Assembly (NCBI RefSeq): GCF_010725885.1 | Contig: NZ_AP022600.1 | Coordinates: 1,674,001-1,738,000 of the forward strand | Reading direction: 5' to 3' | From: Mycolicibacterium tokaiense | GTDB lineage: Bacteria; Actinomycetota; Actinomycetes; Mycobacteriales; Mycobacteriaceae | Length of the DNA: 64,000 bases | Shown: positions 33,112-42,585 of the stretch, in pieces | How the letters are laid out: each line of letters starts with the position of its first letter | Position numbering within the stretch: position 1 is the stretch's first letter | Notes under the pieces: model-generated | Database searches by the model: none | Told to the model about the DNA's origin: nothing | Seen by the model: the letters and a program-made list of their open reading frames with translations, nothing else | Program-made: the position numbers and the translations under genes

Positions 33112-33999
33112 GTGGTCTCTGACGACGAGTTGCCCGGTCTCGACGAGTTCGCCCTGCTGCCGGAGAACGCCGCCCAGGCCGGCGTCCCGACCGTCCCGCC
33201 GGTGCAACGCCTCGCCGCCGGGGCGATCAGCTTCCTCAAGTTCGGCGAGAGCCCGCCTCGCGTGGTGTTCCTGCACGGCGGCGGGCAGAATGCGCACACC
33301 TGGGACACCGTGATCCTGGGCCTGGGCGAACCGGCGCTGGCGATCGACCTGCCCGGGCACGGCCGCTCCGCCTGGCGCGAGGACGGCGACTACGGCCCGA
33401 AGCTGGCCGCCGCCAGCATCATCCCCCTGCTGCGCGAGCACGCTCCGGACCCAACCCTGGTGGTCGGGATGTCGCTGGGCGGACTCACCGCGCTGCGCAT
33501 CGCCGCGACCGCTCCCGACCTGGTGCCGCAGCTGTTGCTGGTCGACGTCACCCCGTCGGCACCGGAACGACACACCCAGATGACCGACGCCCAGAAGGGC
33601 ACCGTGGCGCTGGTCCAAGGTGAGCGCACCTTCCCCAGCTTCGCCGCCATGCTCGAGGTGACGGTGGCCGCCGCACCACACCGAGACCGGGATTCGTTGC
33701 GGCGCGGGGTGTTCCACAACTCCAAACGTCTCGACGACGGCACCTGGACATGGCGCTACGACTCCTTCCGCAAGGCGGACGGATTCGACGGCCTGTGGGA
33801 TGACGTCGCGTCGATCACCATGCCCACGACCCTGGTCCGCGGCGCGCACTCGTTCTTCGTCAACGACGACGACGCCGCCCAGTTCGCCGCCGAGGCACCC
33901 GGATTCCAGCGCACCATCGTCGTCGAGAACTCCGGGCACTCGGTGCAGAGCGATCAACCGCTGCGCCTGGTCGAGATCCTGCGCGACGTACTCGGGTAG
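33112..33999 (+). CDS. Alpha/beta hydrolase
   Basis: 295 aa from the GTG at 33112. A start at 33079 is open but lies inside the terminator stem and is unlikely to be used. RVVFLHGGGQNAHTWDTVIL gives the oxyanion-hole HGGG motif. VVGMSLGGLTALRI carries the nucleophile Ser, VRGAHSFFVNDDDAAQF the acid loop and NSGHSVQSDQP the His. A soluble esterase-like enzyme with unknown substrate. The following gene starts 67 nt later on the same strand. Confidence 0.85.
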   Translation: MVSDDELPGLDEFALLPENAAQAGVPTVPPVQRLAAGAISFLKFGESPPRVVFLHGGGQNAHTWDTVILGLGEPALAIDLPGHGRSAWREDGDYGPKLAAASIIPLLREHAPDPTLVVGMSLGGLTALRIAATAPDLVPQLLLVDVTPSAPERHTQMTDAQKGTVALVQGERTFPSFAAMLEVTVAAAPHRDRDSLRRGVFHNSKRLDDGTWTWRYDSFRKADGFDGLWDDVASITMPTTLVRGAHSFFVNDDDAAQFAAEAPGFQRTIVVENSGHSVQSDQPLRLVEILRDVLG

Positions 34000-34013
34000 C
34001 GCACTACGCACGA

Positions 34014-34064
34014 CTTCCCCCTGTGCGCGTGACAGGTTCGACGCACGGCACACCGAGGGGGAAG
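34014..34064 (+). promoter_or_regulatory. Hairpin sequestering the Shine-Dalgarno of the protease-nuclease gene
   Basis: CTTCCCCCT (34014-34022) is the exact complement of AGGGGGAAG (34056-34064), which is the ribosome-binding site just before the ATG at 34067. Inside, GTGCG and CGCAC can extend the stem. If transcribed from the upstream gene, the mRNA would fold with its start region closed. Inferred from sequence only. Confidence 0.5.
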
Positions 34065-34066
34065 CC

Positions 34067-35989
34067 ATGACCGTCATCGAAGACGCCGCCGCACAGGCGC
34101 AGGCGGAATCGGAGTTCGACCGACTGCACCGCGAGCAACAGGAGGCGGCCGCCGAACGCATCCGGCACCGCGAAGCCGAACGCGCCGCCAACGAGCAGGC
34201 GCTGCAGGGCCCCGACGGCATCGCCCGCGCCAACGATCCGCTGCGGGTGGAACGCCGCTGTCAGCGGATGAGCAAGTACCGTGCCCAGTCGCTGCTGCCC
34301 GTCGCCGAGGTGAGCCCGGCGACGCTCGAGAAGGTGGTGGGAACCGCCGATTTCCTCAGCGTGCGCTACCTCGAGGACGGGGTGGCCGCGGCGCGGGCCA
34401 TCGGCCGGATCAACGTCCGAAGTGCCACCGGGCCAAGCGGCTTCGGCACCGGGTTCATGGTGTCACCGCGGCTGATGCTGACCAATCACCACGTGCTGCC
34501 CGATGCCGTCACCGCGCAGCGCAGCTACGTCGAGTTCAACTATCAGGACGGGCCCGGTGGCTTCCCCCTGCAACCCGTGCCCCTGCGGTTCGCCCCCGGG
34601 GTGTTCTTCGTCGCCGACGCCGGCCTGGACTTCGCGCTGGTGGCCGTGGACGCCCCGGCAGAGCAGCTGACGCAGTTCGGCTACAACCCGTTGACCGCCG
34701 CGCAAGGCACGGTGACGATCGGCGAGCCCGTGACGATCGTGCAGCACCCCGGTGGGGAGCGTAAGCAGATCGTGTTGCGCGAGAACAAGACCATCGACAT
34801 CCCGGAACTGCACGTGCACTACGAGGCCGACACCCAGCCGGGCTCGTCGGGCTCCCCGGTGTTCAACAACCAGTGGGAAGTGATCGCGCTGCACCACGCC
34901 AGCGTCGCCACGCCCACCAACCCGACGTACAAGTTCGTCAATGAAGGTGTGCGGATCAGCCGCATCCTGCATTTCCTGGCCCAGGCGCAACTGGCACCGG
35001 ACCTTCGCGCGATCGTCGACACCGATCTGCCGGTGCACACCTCGCCCGAACCGGTCCGACCGTCTGCGGTGACACTGCCCAAACCCGAATCCATGACGGC
35101 CATGTCCATCGAAATCCGTTACGACGGAACCATTGTGCGCGCCATCGGCACTCCGAAACCCGACGTGGCCCCGGCCGTGGAAGCACAGCGCACCGACTAC
35201 TCCGACCGCGGCGGTTACGATCCGCAGTTCCTGGGCCCCACGCTGCCGCTGCCGTCGCCCGGTCCCGGGGTGGCGCTGTCCCCGGAGCTGAAGTATCTGC
35301 ACTTCAGCGTTCGGATGAACACCGCACGTCGGCTGGCCGCCTACACCGCGGTCAACATCCAGGGGCCGATCACCCGGATAGAGCGGCAGCGGGACCGCTG
35401 GATCCTCGACCCGCGCCTGCCCGCCGACCAGCAGACCGGCGAGGCCGTGTACCGGGACAACCCCCTGGATCGCGGGCACCTGGTCCGCCGGCTGGACCCC
35501 GCCTGGGGCCCGGATGCCGAGACCGCCAACGCCGACACCTTCCACTTCACCAACTGCGCACCCCAGCACCACGACTTCAACGCCGGCGCCACCAAATGGC
35601 TGGGCCTGGAGGACTACGTGCTGACCAACGCCGACAACCATCGGCTGGCGGTCAGCGTGCTGATCGGGCCGGTGCTGGCCGACGACGACCCGCCCTACCG
35701 GGGCGTGCTGCTGCCGCGGCAGTACTGGAAGGTGGTGTCGATGATCAAGGCCGACGGCACCTTGTCGTGCACCGGGTACCTGCTCAGCCAGGCCGCGCTG
35801 CTGGACTCGGTGGTGAGCCGGGAGGCCTTCTCCTTCAGCGCCTACCGCACCTTCCAGGTGCCGGTGGCCACCATCGCGCAGCTCACCGGCCTGGATCTGG
35901 CCTCCTACACCGCGGCCGACCCGTTGGAACGGCTGGAGGCCCTGGCGCTGCCCCGCGAGATACTGCGCGCCGTCGACCTGGTGTTGTGA
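34067..35989 (+). CDS. Trypsin-like serine protease fused to a DNA/RNA non-specific (NUC1) endonuclease
   Basis: 640 aa from the ATG at 34067. Residues 10-45 are a charged coiled coil (SEFDRLHREQQEAAAERIRH). Residues about 110-310 are a V8/trypsin-like protease with His142 (LTNHHVLPD), Asp188 (LDFALVAVD) and Ser261 (QPGSSGSPVF). A linker of about 90 residues leads to a NUC1 endonuclease (about 405-630) with the DRGH box (468-471, catalytic His471) and FTNCAPQHHDFNAG, which supplies the Asn/Gln metal-site residues. There is no signal peptide, so both activities appear cytosolic. This architecture occurs in predicted conflict or immunity effectors where proteolysis might release the nuclease; that role is inferred. 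No dedicated inhibitor gene is adjacent. Its Shine-Dalgarno can pair with an upstream arm. Confidence 0.88.
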   Translation: MTVIEDAAAQAQAESEFDRLHREQQEAAAERIRHREAERAANEQALQGPDGIARANDPLRVERRCQRMSKYRAQSLLPVAEVSPATLEKVVGTADFLSVRYLEDGVAAARAIGRINVRSATGPSGFGTGFMVSPRLMLTNHHVLPDAVTAQRSYVEFNYQDGPGGFPLQPVPLRFAPGVFFVADAGLDFALVAVDAPAEQLTQFGYNPLTAAQGTVTIGEPVTIVQHPGGERKQIVLRENKTIDIPELHVHYEADTQPGSSGSPVFNNQWEVIALHHASVATPTNPTYKFVNEGVRISRILHFLAQAQLAPDLRAIVDTDLPVHTSPEPVRPSAVTLPKPESMTAMSIEIRYDGTIVRAIGTPKPDVAPAVEAQRTDYSDRGGYDPQFLGPTLPLPSPGPGVALSPELKYLHFSVRMNTARRLAAYTAVNIQGPITRIERQRDRWILDPRLPADQQTGEAVYRDNPLDRGHLVRRLDPAWGPDAETANADTFHFTNCAPQHHDFNAGATKWLGLEDYVLTNADNHRLAVSVLIGPVLADDDPPYRGVLLPRQYWKVVSMIKADGTLSCTGYLLSQAALLDSVVSREAFSFSAYRTFQVPVATIAQLTGLDLASYTAADPLERLEALALPREILRAVDLVL

Positions 35990-36118
35990 CCCGACCCGGG
36001 GATGTCGTTGCCCGTTGTTCACCTTGTGATTGACAACTGCTTGCCCAGCTCCCGTAACTTTCCGCCCTGTTCCGGCCTCAGCCCCGGCCGGTATCTGTCT
36101 GCGGAAGGACCATCAGCC

Positions 36119-38200
36119 ATGGCGATCGTGCCGTTGAACCTGTTCGTCAATCACAACGGGCAGTCATCCCGGCAACGCATCACCTGTCGCTACAAGTGCG
36201 GCGACCAGTGCGCCCACCCCGCTCCCAACAAGACCGACAACGCCTATTTCGGCGACGTGGTGCGCCAGGCGATGTCGCGGCGCTCCGTGCTGCAGGCCGG
36301 CGGTGTGGCCGTGCTGGCCGTCGGCGGCGGCTCGCTGCTGGCCGCCTGCTCTACTGACGAATCGCCCACCGCAGCAAGCACATCCAGCAGTGCCGCCCCG
36401 GCCGAACTGGAGCCGTTGCCCGGCATGAACTTTGCCGCGGTGGCACCCAACAGCGACGACGCCGTGGTGATCCCGGACGGATATCGCCAGGGTGTGGTGA
36501 TCAGCTGGGGTGACCCGGTGCTGCCCGGCGCCCCGGCCTTCGACGTCGCCAACCAGACCGCCGCCGCGCAGCGCGGACAGTTCGGCTTCAACAACGACTT
36601 CGCCGGACTGCTGCCCATCGAGGGCTCACCCAACCGCTTCCTGCTGGTGGTCAACCACGAATACACCACCGAGCAGTTCATGCACACCGGCTACGACGCC
36701 GACGCTCCCACCAGGGACCAGTTCGAGATCGGCGTGGCCGCACACGGGTTGACAGTGGTGGAAGTGGAACGCACCGCCGACGGCCTCAAGCCGGTCATGG
36801 GTCGCTACAACCGGCGCATCACCGCCGACAGCCCTTTCACCCTGACCGGCCCCGCCGCCGGCACCGATTTCGTCAAGACCGCCGCCGACCCGACCGGTCG
36901 CACCGTGCTGGGCACCGTCAACAACTGCGCCGGCGGGGTGACGCCCTGGGGCACCGTGCTGTCCGGCGAGGAGAACTTCAACAGCTACTTCGGCGCCCCC
37001 GAGGGCGCCCCCGCACCCGGACCCGTCGACGCCGACCGTCTGGACCGTTACGGCGTGAAAGTCGAACCCACCGAACGTAAATGGGAGACCTTCGACCCCC
37101 GCTGGGACGTCATCGCCTCCCCCAACGAGGTCAACCGGTTCGGCTACGTCGTCGAGGTCAACCCGTGGGACCCCGAATCGGTTCCGGTGAAGCACTCGGC
37201 TCTCGGGCGGTTCAAACACGAGGCCGCCAACATCTTCGTCACCGATGACGGCACCGTCGTCGCCTACTCCGGCGACGACGAGCGCTTCGACTACATGTAC
37301 AAGTTCGTCTCGTCGAAGAAGATCCAGCCGGGTACCTCGCCCGAGGCGATCGCGGCCAACATGACCATCCTCGACGAGGGCACGCTCTACGTCGCGCAGC
37401 TCACCAGCGACATCCCGGACAGCGAGATCGACGGATCCGGTGAGTTGCCGTCGTCGGGTTCCTTCGCGGGCACCGGCACCTGGATCCCGCTGCTGCGGTC
37501 CGGGCCCGGCGGGCAAGCCGAGTCGCTGGTCGACGGCATCAGCCCGCAGGAGGTCGCGGTCTTCACCCGGTTCGCCGCCGACAAGGTGGGCGCCACCAAG
37601 ATGGACCGGCCCGAGGATTTCGAGGCCAACCCGGTCTCCGGCAAGGTGTACGTGGCACTGACCAACAACAGCGACCGCGGCGCCGAGGGCAAAGCCGGCC
37701 CCGATGCGGCCAACCCCCGCAACGACAACAAGAACGGCCAGGTGCTCGAACTCACCGACGACCACGCCGGCACCTCGTTCACCTGGGACCTGCTGCTGGT
37801 GTGCGGTGATCCGGCCGCAGCCGACACCTATTTCGGGGGCTTCGACAAGACCAAGGTCAGCCCCATCTCCTGCCCGGACAATCTGGCCTTCGACAGCCAC
37901 GGCAACCTGTGGATCTCCACCGACGGCAACGCGCTGGACTCCAACGACGGGCTGTTCGCGGTCGCGCTGGACGGTCCCAACCGCGGTGAGACCAAGCAGT
38001 TCCTGACCGTGCCGCTGGGTGCGGAGACCTGTGGGCCCATCGTGATGGACGACCTGGTGACCGTGTGCGTGCAGCACCCCGGCGAGAACGACGACAACAG
38101 CATCGACGACCCGCTGTCGCGGTGGCCCGAGGGTGACAACGGCACCGCCCGGCCCTCGGTGGTGGCGGTGTGGCGCGACGGCGGCAACATCGGCGTCTGA
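36119..38200 (+). CDS. PhoX family alkaline phosphatase (DUF839), Tat lipoprotein
   Basis: 693 aa from the ATG at 36119. An unusual N-terminal segment with CRYKCGDQCAHPAPN precedes the Tat signal MSRRSVLQAGGVAVLAVGGG (Arg54-Arg55) and lipobox LLAAC (Cys77). This 50-residue extension before the twin arginine is characteristic of actinobacterial PhoX. The mature enzyme is a propeller with LLVVNHEYTTEQFMHTGYD, CAGGVTPWGTVLSGEENFN, FKHEAANIFVTDDGTVVAYS and SCPDNLAFDSHGNLWISTDG, the Ca/Fe-binding and catalytic blocks. It releases phosphate from esters outside the cytoplasm. No Pho box was identified upstream. Followed by a 21-bp hairpin. Confidence 0.93.
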   Translation: MAIVPLNLFVNHNGQSSRQRITCRYKCGDQCAHPAPNKTDNAYFGDVVRQAMSRRSVLQAGGVAVLAVGGGSLLAACSTDESPTAASTSSSAAPAELEPLPGMNFAAVAPNSDDAVVIPDGYRQGVVISWGDPVLPGAPAFDVANQTAAAQRGQFGFNNDFAGLLPIEGSPNRFLLVVNHEYTTEQFMHTGYDADAPTRDQFEIGVAAHGLTVVEVERTADGLKPVMGRYNRRITADSPFTLTGPAAGTDFVKTAADPTGRTVLGTVNNCAGGVTPWGTVLSGEENFNSYFGAPEGAPAPGPVDADRLDRYGVKVEPTERKWETFDPRWDVIASPNEVNRFGYVVEVNPWDPESVPVKHSALGRFKHEAANIFVTDDGTVVAYSGDDERFDYMYKFVSSKKIQPGTSPEAIAANMTILDEGTLYVAQLTSDIPDSEIDGSGELPSSGSFAGTGTWIPLLRSGPGGQAESLVDGISPQEVAVFTRFAADKVGATKMDRPEDFEANPVSGKVYVALTNNSDRGAEGKAGPDAANPRNDNKNGQVLELTDDHAGTSFTWDLLLVCGDPAAADTYFGGFDKTKVSPISCPDNLAFDSHGNLWISTDGNALDSNDGLFAVALDGPNRGETKQFLTVPLGAETCGPIVMDDLVTVCVQHPGENDDNSIDDPLSRWPEGDNGTARPSVVAVWRDGGNIGV

Positions 38201-38206
38201 CCCGGG

Positions 38207-38251
38207 TTTCGGCGCGCTGGTGACCGCACAGCGGTTACCAGCGCGCCGAAA
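38207..38251. terminator. Long perfect hairpin between PhoX and LLM genes
   Basis: TTTCGGCGCGCTGGT (38207-38221) pairs with ACCAGCGCGCCGAAA (38237-38251). After a G-U wobble, ACCGC and GCGGT extend the stem to a 3-nt ACA loop. That is 20 Watson-Crick pairs plus one wobble, 7 nt after the PhoX stop. Confidence 0.85.
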
Positions 38252-38267
38252 TGGCTACGTTGGGAAC

Positions 38268-39059
38268 ATGACTCATCCCATCCGTATCGGTGTCCAACTC
38301 CAGCCCCAGCACGCGCCCGAATACGGCCTGATCCGCGACGCGGTCCGCCGCTGCGAGGACATGGGCGTCGACGTCGCCTTCAACTGGGACCACTTCTACC
38401 CGCTCTACGGCGATCCCGACGGCGCCCACTACGAGTGCTGGACCATGCTCGCCGCCTGGGCGGAGCAGACCTCGAAGATCGAATTCGGGGCGCTGGTGAG
38501 TTGTAACTCGTACCGCAATCCCGACCTGTTGGCCGACATGGCCCGCACCGTGGACAACATCAGCGGCGGTCGGCTGATTCTCGGCATCGGGTCCGGCTGG
38601 AAAGACAAGGACTACCAGGAGTACGGCTACGACTTCGGTACCGCGAGCAGCCGGCTCGACGACCTGGCCGCTGCCCTGCCCCGGATCCGTTCCCGGCTGG
38701 GCAAGCTCAACCCGTCGCCGGTGCGTGACATCCCGATCCTGATCGGCGGCCAGGGCGAGAAGAAGACGCTGCGACTGGTGGCGGAGTACGCCGACATCTG
38801 GCATGGCTTCACCGATCGCAGCACCTATCCGGGCAAGGCCGCGGTGCTCGACGGTCACTGCGCCGCTGTCGGCAGGGCGCCGGAGGCCATCGAACGGTCC
38901 TCTGGTGTGCCAGAACGAAACGTCGACGACATGCTTGCCGAAGCCGACGCGCTGGTGGAGCTGGGAGTGTCACTGTTGACAATCGGGGTCAATGGACCCG
39001 ACTACGACCTCAGCGCGGCCGAGGCCCTGGTCAGGTGGCGCGATCAGCGCGCCGACTGA
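38268..39059 (+). CDS. LLM class F420-dependent oxidoreductase
   Basis: 263 aa from the ATG at 38268. IRIGVQLQPQHAPEYGLIRD, VDVAFNWDHFYPLYGDPDG, EFGALVSCNSYRNPDLLADM and GGRLILGIGSGWKDKDYQEYG are the TIM-barrel segments of F420-dependent luciferase-like enzymes; the GIGSGW phosphate loop is typical of the F420-binding branch. Likely catalyses a hydride transfer using F420, substrate unknown. Starts 17 nt after a large hairpin, so it is transcribed on its own. Confidence 0.88.
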   Translation: MTHPIRIGVQLQPQHAPEYGLIRDAVRRCEDMGVDVAFNWDHFYPLYGDPDGAHYECWTMLAAWAEQTSKIEFGALVSCNSYRNPDLLADMARTVDNISGGRLILGIGSGWKDKDYQEYGYDFGTASSRLDDLAAALPRIRSRLGKLNPSPVRDIPILIGGQGEKKTLRLVAEYADIWHGFTDRSTYPGKAAVLDGHCAAVGRAPEAIERSSGVPERNVDDMLAEADALVELGVSLLTIGVNGPDYDLSAAEALVRWRDQRAD

Positions 39060-39271
39060 CGGCATTCACACAGGTTTCACAGATGACATGAACGGTCAGT
39101 TTCCGGTGAGTTTCCTGTGAAGATGTAATTGTCTTGGCCTTGACGTGCCCAAACAGATTCAAAGCGGCTAGTCTCGGCTGTGTAGACCCGGTGAACCAGC
39201 TGGCACGCCTGTCGAAACAGCGGCAGATTTCACACGTGCCCCACACGAGAGCCGGGGTGCGGGAGGTGCAG
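39060..39271. other. Promoter region of the GntR gene
   Basis: 212 bases with no gene. A TAGTCT -10 box near 39171 would give a leader of about 95 nt before the GntR ATG. Repeated TTTCAC and GTTTCC words occur upstream of it (39063-39117) and may be regulator sites. Confidence 0.4.
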
Positions 39272-39943
39272 ATGCCCAAGAAATACGGTGTCAAAGAGAA
39301 GGATCTGGTGGTGGCCCACGTGGTCAGCCTGATCCTCACCGGCAAGCTGCGATCGGGGGATCGCATCGACCGCAACGAGATCGCCCACACCCTCGGCCTG
39401 AGCCGGGTCCCCATCCAGGAGGCCGTGGTCCAGCTGGAGCACGACGGCATCCTCAGCACCCGCTACCACCGGGGGGCCTTTGTCGAACGCTTCGACGAAG
39501 CCGTCGTGATGGAGTACCACGAGGTGTACGGCATGCTGAACGGGATCGCTTCGGCGCGGGCGGCCGCCGACCCCGAATGCCGGATCATCGAACGGTTGGA
39601 CGCCCTGCTGCCGACCCTGCGCACGGCGTACTCCAGTCCGGCGTTCGCCGAGGCCGGGTGGGAGTTCCGCCGCATCATCACCGAGGAGTACGCGGGGCCG
39701 CGGCTGCTGGCCAACATCCGCGCCTCGCAGGCGTTCATCCCGCGCGAATCCTGGGTGACCTACCTGGGGGTGGCCGAGGAGCTGCTGCCGCTCTACGAGC
39801 AGGAGACCGAAGCCATCCGCCATCATGACGTCGACGCGGCCCGGGCGGTCAACCTCGAGCGGGCGAACCTGATGGCCCGCGTGATGCTCGACGATCTGCG
39901 CCGCCGCGGCGTACTGGGGTCAGCCGCCATCCTTGCGGTCTGA
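39272..39943 (+). CDS. GntR family regulator (FCD-type)
   Basis: 223 aa from the ATG at 39272, behind a GGGAGGTG box. [40 protein letters not shown] and [13 protein letters not shown] form the GntR winged helix. The C-terminal all-helical FCD domain ([40 protein letters not shown]) binds an effector, often an organic or amino acid, with conserved His/Asp metal ligands. The amino-acid ABC operon starts 49 nt later on the same strand, so regulating it is plausible. Confidence 0.9.
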   Translation: MPKKYGVKEKDLVVAHVVSLILTGKLRSGDRIDRNEIAHTLGLSRVPIQEAVVQLEHDGILSTRYHRGAFVERFDEAVVMEYHEVYGMLNGIASARAAADPECRIIERLDALLPTLRTAYSSPAFAEAGWEFRRIITEEYAGPRLLANIRASQAFIPRESWVTYLGVAEELLPLYEQETEAIRHHDVDAARAVNLERANLMARVMLDDLRRRGVLGSAAILAV

Positions 39944-39979
39944 GTGAGTCGAACTCCTGTTCGGCAGGGGTTCGACCAC

Positions 39980-39985
39980 TAGGTT
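39980..39985 (+). promoter_or_regulatory. -10 box for a leaderless ABC transporter transcript
   Basis: TAGGTT ends 8 nt before the GTG at 39993. No Shine-Dalgarno precedes it. Confidence 0.5.
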
Positions 39986-39992
39986 GCTCACG

Positions 39993-41774
39993 GTGAGGTT
40001 TTTTGCCGGCCGCGTTCTGGCCATCACCGTCGTCATGCTGATCGTCGCGGGGTGGGTGTCCACCGCCCCCGCGTCGGCCGCCGATCAATGCGCGCCGCCC
40101 GGGGTCACCAGCGCCAGCGCGCTGCCGAACAACCTCGCCGCCGCCAGCACCGGACCGGAAGCGGACCAGTACACCACCGCCTCGGTGGTCCCGCTCGATT
40201 CGGTGGACCCTGCGGCCCTGGGTCTGACCACTCCGGGCACCTTGACCGTCGGAACGCTGTCCGATGCTCCGCCGAGCATCTGCATCAACGCCGCCGGGCA
40301 GTTCACCGGCTTCGACAACGAGCTGCTGCGCGCCATCGCCGACAAGTTGGGCCTGCGCATCGACTTCGTGGGCACCGACTTCTCCGGGCTGCTGGCCCAG
40401 GTGTCCACCCGGCGCTTCGACGTGGGGTCCTCGTCGATCACCACCACCGACGCCCGCCGCCAGACGGTCGGCTTCACCAACGGTTATGACTTCGGCTACT
40501 TCTCCCTGGTGGTTCCCACCGGCTCGCCGATCACCGGGTTCTCCGATCTGGCACCGGGCCAACGCATCGGCGTGGTGCAGGGCACCGTGCAGGAGGCCTA
40601 CGTCGTCGACACCCTCGGCCTGGACCCGGTGAAGTTCCCCGACTACAACACCGTCTACGCCAGCCTGCGCACCAACCAGATCGATGCCTGGGTGGCCCCC
40701 TCCCAGCAGGCGGTGGGCACGGTGCGCCCCGGGGATCCCGCCGAGATCATCGAGAACACCTTCAGCCTCGACAACTTCATCGCCTACGCGGTGGCCAAGG
40801 ACAACCAGCCGCTGATCGACGCCCTGAACTCCGGGCTCGACGCCGTGATCGCCGACGGGACGTGGTCGCGGCTGTACTCGGACTGGGTGCCCCGTGCCCT
40901 GCCGCCCGGCTGGAAACCCGGTTCGAAAGCCGCGCAGGTACCCCAGCTGCCGGACTTCGCCGCGATCGCCGCGGAGAATCAGCCCACCGGACCTGTCCCG
41001 GCCGCGGTGGCCCCGAAGTCGACGCTGTCCCAGCTCGGTGACGCGTTCTTCTCCTGGGACCTCTATCGGCAGGCCATTCCCGACCTGGTGAAAACGGGGT
41101 TGCCCAACACCTTGATACTGACCGTCAGCGCCGCGGTGATCGGCCTGGCGCTGGGACTGGTGCTGGCGGTCGCCGGCATCTCCCGCTCGCGTTGGTTGCG
41201 CTGGCCGGCAAGGATTTACACCGACATCTTCCGCGGCCTGCCCGAGGTGGTGATCATCTTGCTGATCGGTCTGGGCTTCGGCCCCGTGGTCGGCGGGCTC
41301 ACCGGCAACAACCCCTACCCCCTGGGCATCGCCGCGCTGGGGCTGATGGCGGCGGCCTACATCGGCGAGATCCTGCGCTCGGGCATCCAGAGCGTGGAGG
41401 CGGGCCAGCTGGAGGCCTCCCGCGCGCTGGGCTTCAGCTACCGGTCCTCGATGCAGCTGGTGGTGGTGCCCCAGGGCATCCGCCGGGTGCTGCCGGCGCT
41501 GGTCAACCAGTTCATCTCGCTGCTGAAGGCCTCGTCGCTGGTGTACTTCCTGGGCCTGATCGCCAGCCAGCGTGAGCTCTTCCAGGTGGGGCGCGACCTC
41601 AACGCCCAGACCGGTAACCTGTCACCCCTGGTCGCGGCCGGACTACTGTATCTGGCGCTGACCATTCCGCTGACACACCTGGTGAACTACATCGACGACC
41701 GGTTGCGACGCGGACGACCACCCACCGAGGCCGACGATCCGCTGGCCCCGTCGACCGGCCGGGAGATGGTGTGA
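39993..41774 (+). CDS. Amino-acid ABC transporter: fused substrate-binding protein and permease
   Basis: 593 aa from the GTG at 39993. A Sec signal peptide (FFAGRVLAITVVMLIVAGWV to ASA) exports a class-3-type binding domain of about 300 residues (LTVGTLSDAPPSICINAAGQ, FDVGSSSITTTDARRQTVGF). A HisM/GlnP-type permease domain of about 210 residues follows (DLVKTGLPNTLILTVSAAVI, DIFRGLPEVVIILLIGLGFG, EASRALGFSYRSSMQLVVVP, the EAA loop). The fusion tethers the receptor to the channel. The next gene, the ATPase, overlaps its stop. Likely substrate a polar amino acid. Confidence 0.92.
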   Translation: MRFFAGRVLAITVVMLIVAGWVSTAPASAADQCAPPGVTSASALPNNLAAASTGPEADQYTTASVVPLDSVDPAALGLTTPGTLTVGTLSDAPPSICINAAGQFTGFDNELLRAIADKLGLRIDFVGTDFSGLLAQVSTRRFDVGSSSITTTDARRQTVGFTNGYDFGYFSLVVPTGSPITGFSDLAPGQRIGVVQGTVQEAYVVDTLGLDPVKFPDYNTVYASLRTNQIDAWVAPSQQAVGTVRPGDPAEIIENTFSLDNFIAYAVAKDNQPLIDALNSGLDAVIADGTWSRLYSDWVPRALPPGWKPGSKAAQVPQLPDFAAIAAENQPTGPVPAAVAPKSTLSQLGDAFFSWDLYRQAIPDLVKTGLPNTLILTVSAAVIGLALGLVLAVAGISRSRWLRWPARIYTDIFRGLPEVVIILLIGLGFGPVVGGLTGNNPYPLGIAALGLMAAAYIGEILRSGIQSVEAGQLEASRALGFSYRSSMQLVVVPQGIRRVLPALVNQFISLLKASSLVYFLGLIASQRELFQVGRDLNAQTGNLSPLVAAGLLYLALTIPLTHLVNYIDDRLRRGRPPTEADDPLAPSTGREMV

Positions 41775-42505
41775 TGACGTCGCCGGTGTCGTTGCAAGCC
41801 AACGATATTCACCTCGCCTTCGGGACCGCCAAGGTACTGCGCGGCGTCGACATCGACGTGCCCGCCGGCACCACCGCCGCCGTCATCGGCCCGTCCGGTT
41901 CCGGCAAGTCGACGCTGTTGCGGACCCTGAACCGGCTCTACGAACCCGACCAGGGCGACATCCTGCTGGACGGCAGATCCGTGCTGCACGACGACCCCGA
42001 TGCGCTGCGCCAGCGGATCGGCATGGTGTTCCAGCAGTTCAACCTGTTCCCGCACCGCAGCGTGCTCGACAATGTGACCCTGGCGCCCCGCAAGCTCAAG
42101 AAGATGTCCACCGAGGCGGCCCGCGAGCTCGCGCTGACCCAGCTGGAGCGAGTGGGGTTGCGGCACAAGGCCGAAGTACGCCCCGGCACCCTGTCCGGCG
42201 GACAGCAACAACGCGTGGCGATCGCGCGGGCGCTGGCGATGTCACCGCAGGTGATGTTCTTCGACGAGGCCACCTCGGCCCTGGACCCGGAACTGGTCAA
42301 GGGCATCCTGGCGCTGATCGCCGAACTGGGTGCCGACGGCATGACCATGGTGGTGGTGACCCACGAGATGGGCTTCGCTCGTTCGGCCGCGGACACCGTG
42401 GTGTTCATGGACCACGGCACGGTGGTGGAGTCGGGGCCGCCTGAGCGGCTGTTCGAGGCCGCCGAGACCGACCGTCTGCAGAGGTTCCTGTCCCAGGTGT
42501 TGTGA
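41774..42505 (+). CDS. Amino-acid ABC transporter ATPase (GlnQ-like)
   Basis: 243 aa from the ATG at 41774, overlapping the permease stop (TGATG). Walker A GPSGSGKST, Q-loop GMVFQQFNLFPH, signature LSGGQQQRVAIARAL, Walker B VMFFDEATSALDPE and the switch His in VVVTHEMGFA are complete. It energises the fused receptor-permease just upstream. The pair forms a two-gene importer, possibly regulated by the GntR gene. Confidence 0.95.
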   Translation: MTSPVSLQANDIHLAFGTAKVLRGVDIDVPAGTTAAVIGPSGSGKSTLLRTLNRLYEPDQGDILLDGRSVLHDDPDALRQRIGMVFQQFNLFPHRSVLDNVTLAPRKLKKMSTEAARELALTQLERVGLRHKAEVRPGTLSGGQQQRVAIARALAMSPQVMFFDEATSALDPELVKGILALIAELGADGMTMVVVTHEMGFARSAADTVVFMDHGTVVESGPPERLFEAAETDRLQRFLSQVL

Positions 42506-42585
42506 GGCTCACGGCCACCGCGTTGACCTGCGAGAATTTCGCCTGCAATTCCGTCGGCCGGAGCGAACGACGGGCGTCGAGAGGT

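Noticed and set aside
39957..39985. GGGGTTCGACCACTA resembling a tRNA T-arm
   Set aside because: No acceptor stem or anticodon arm can be built around it; it is the promoter region of the ABC gene.
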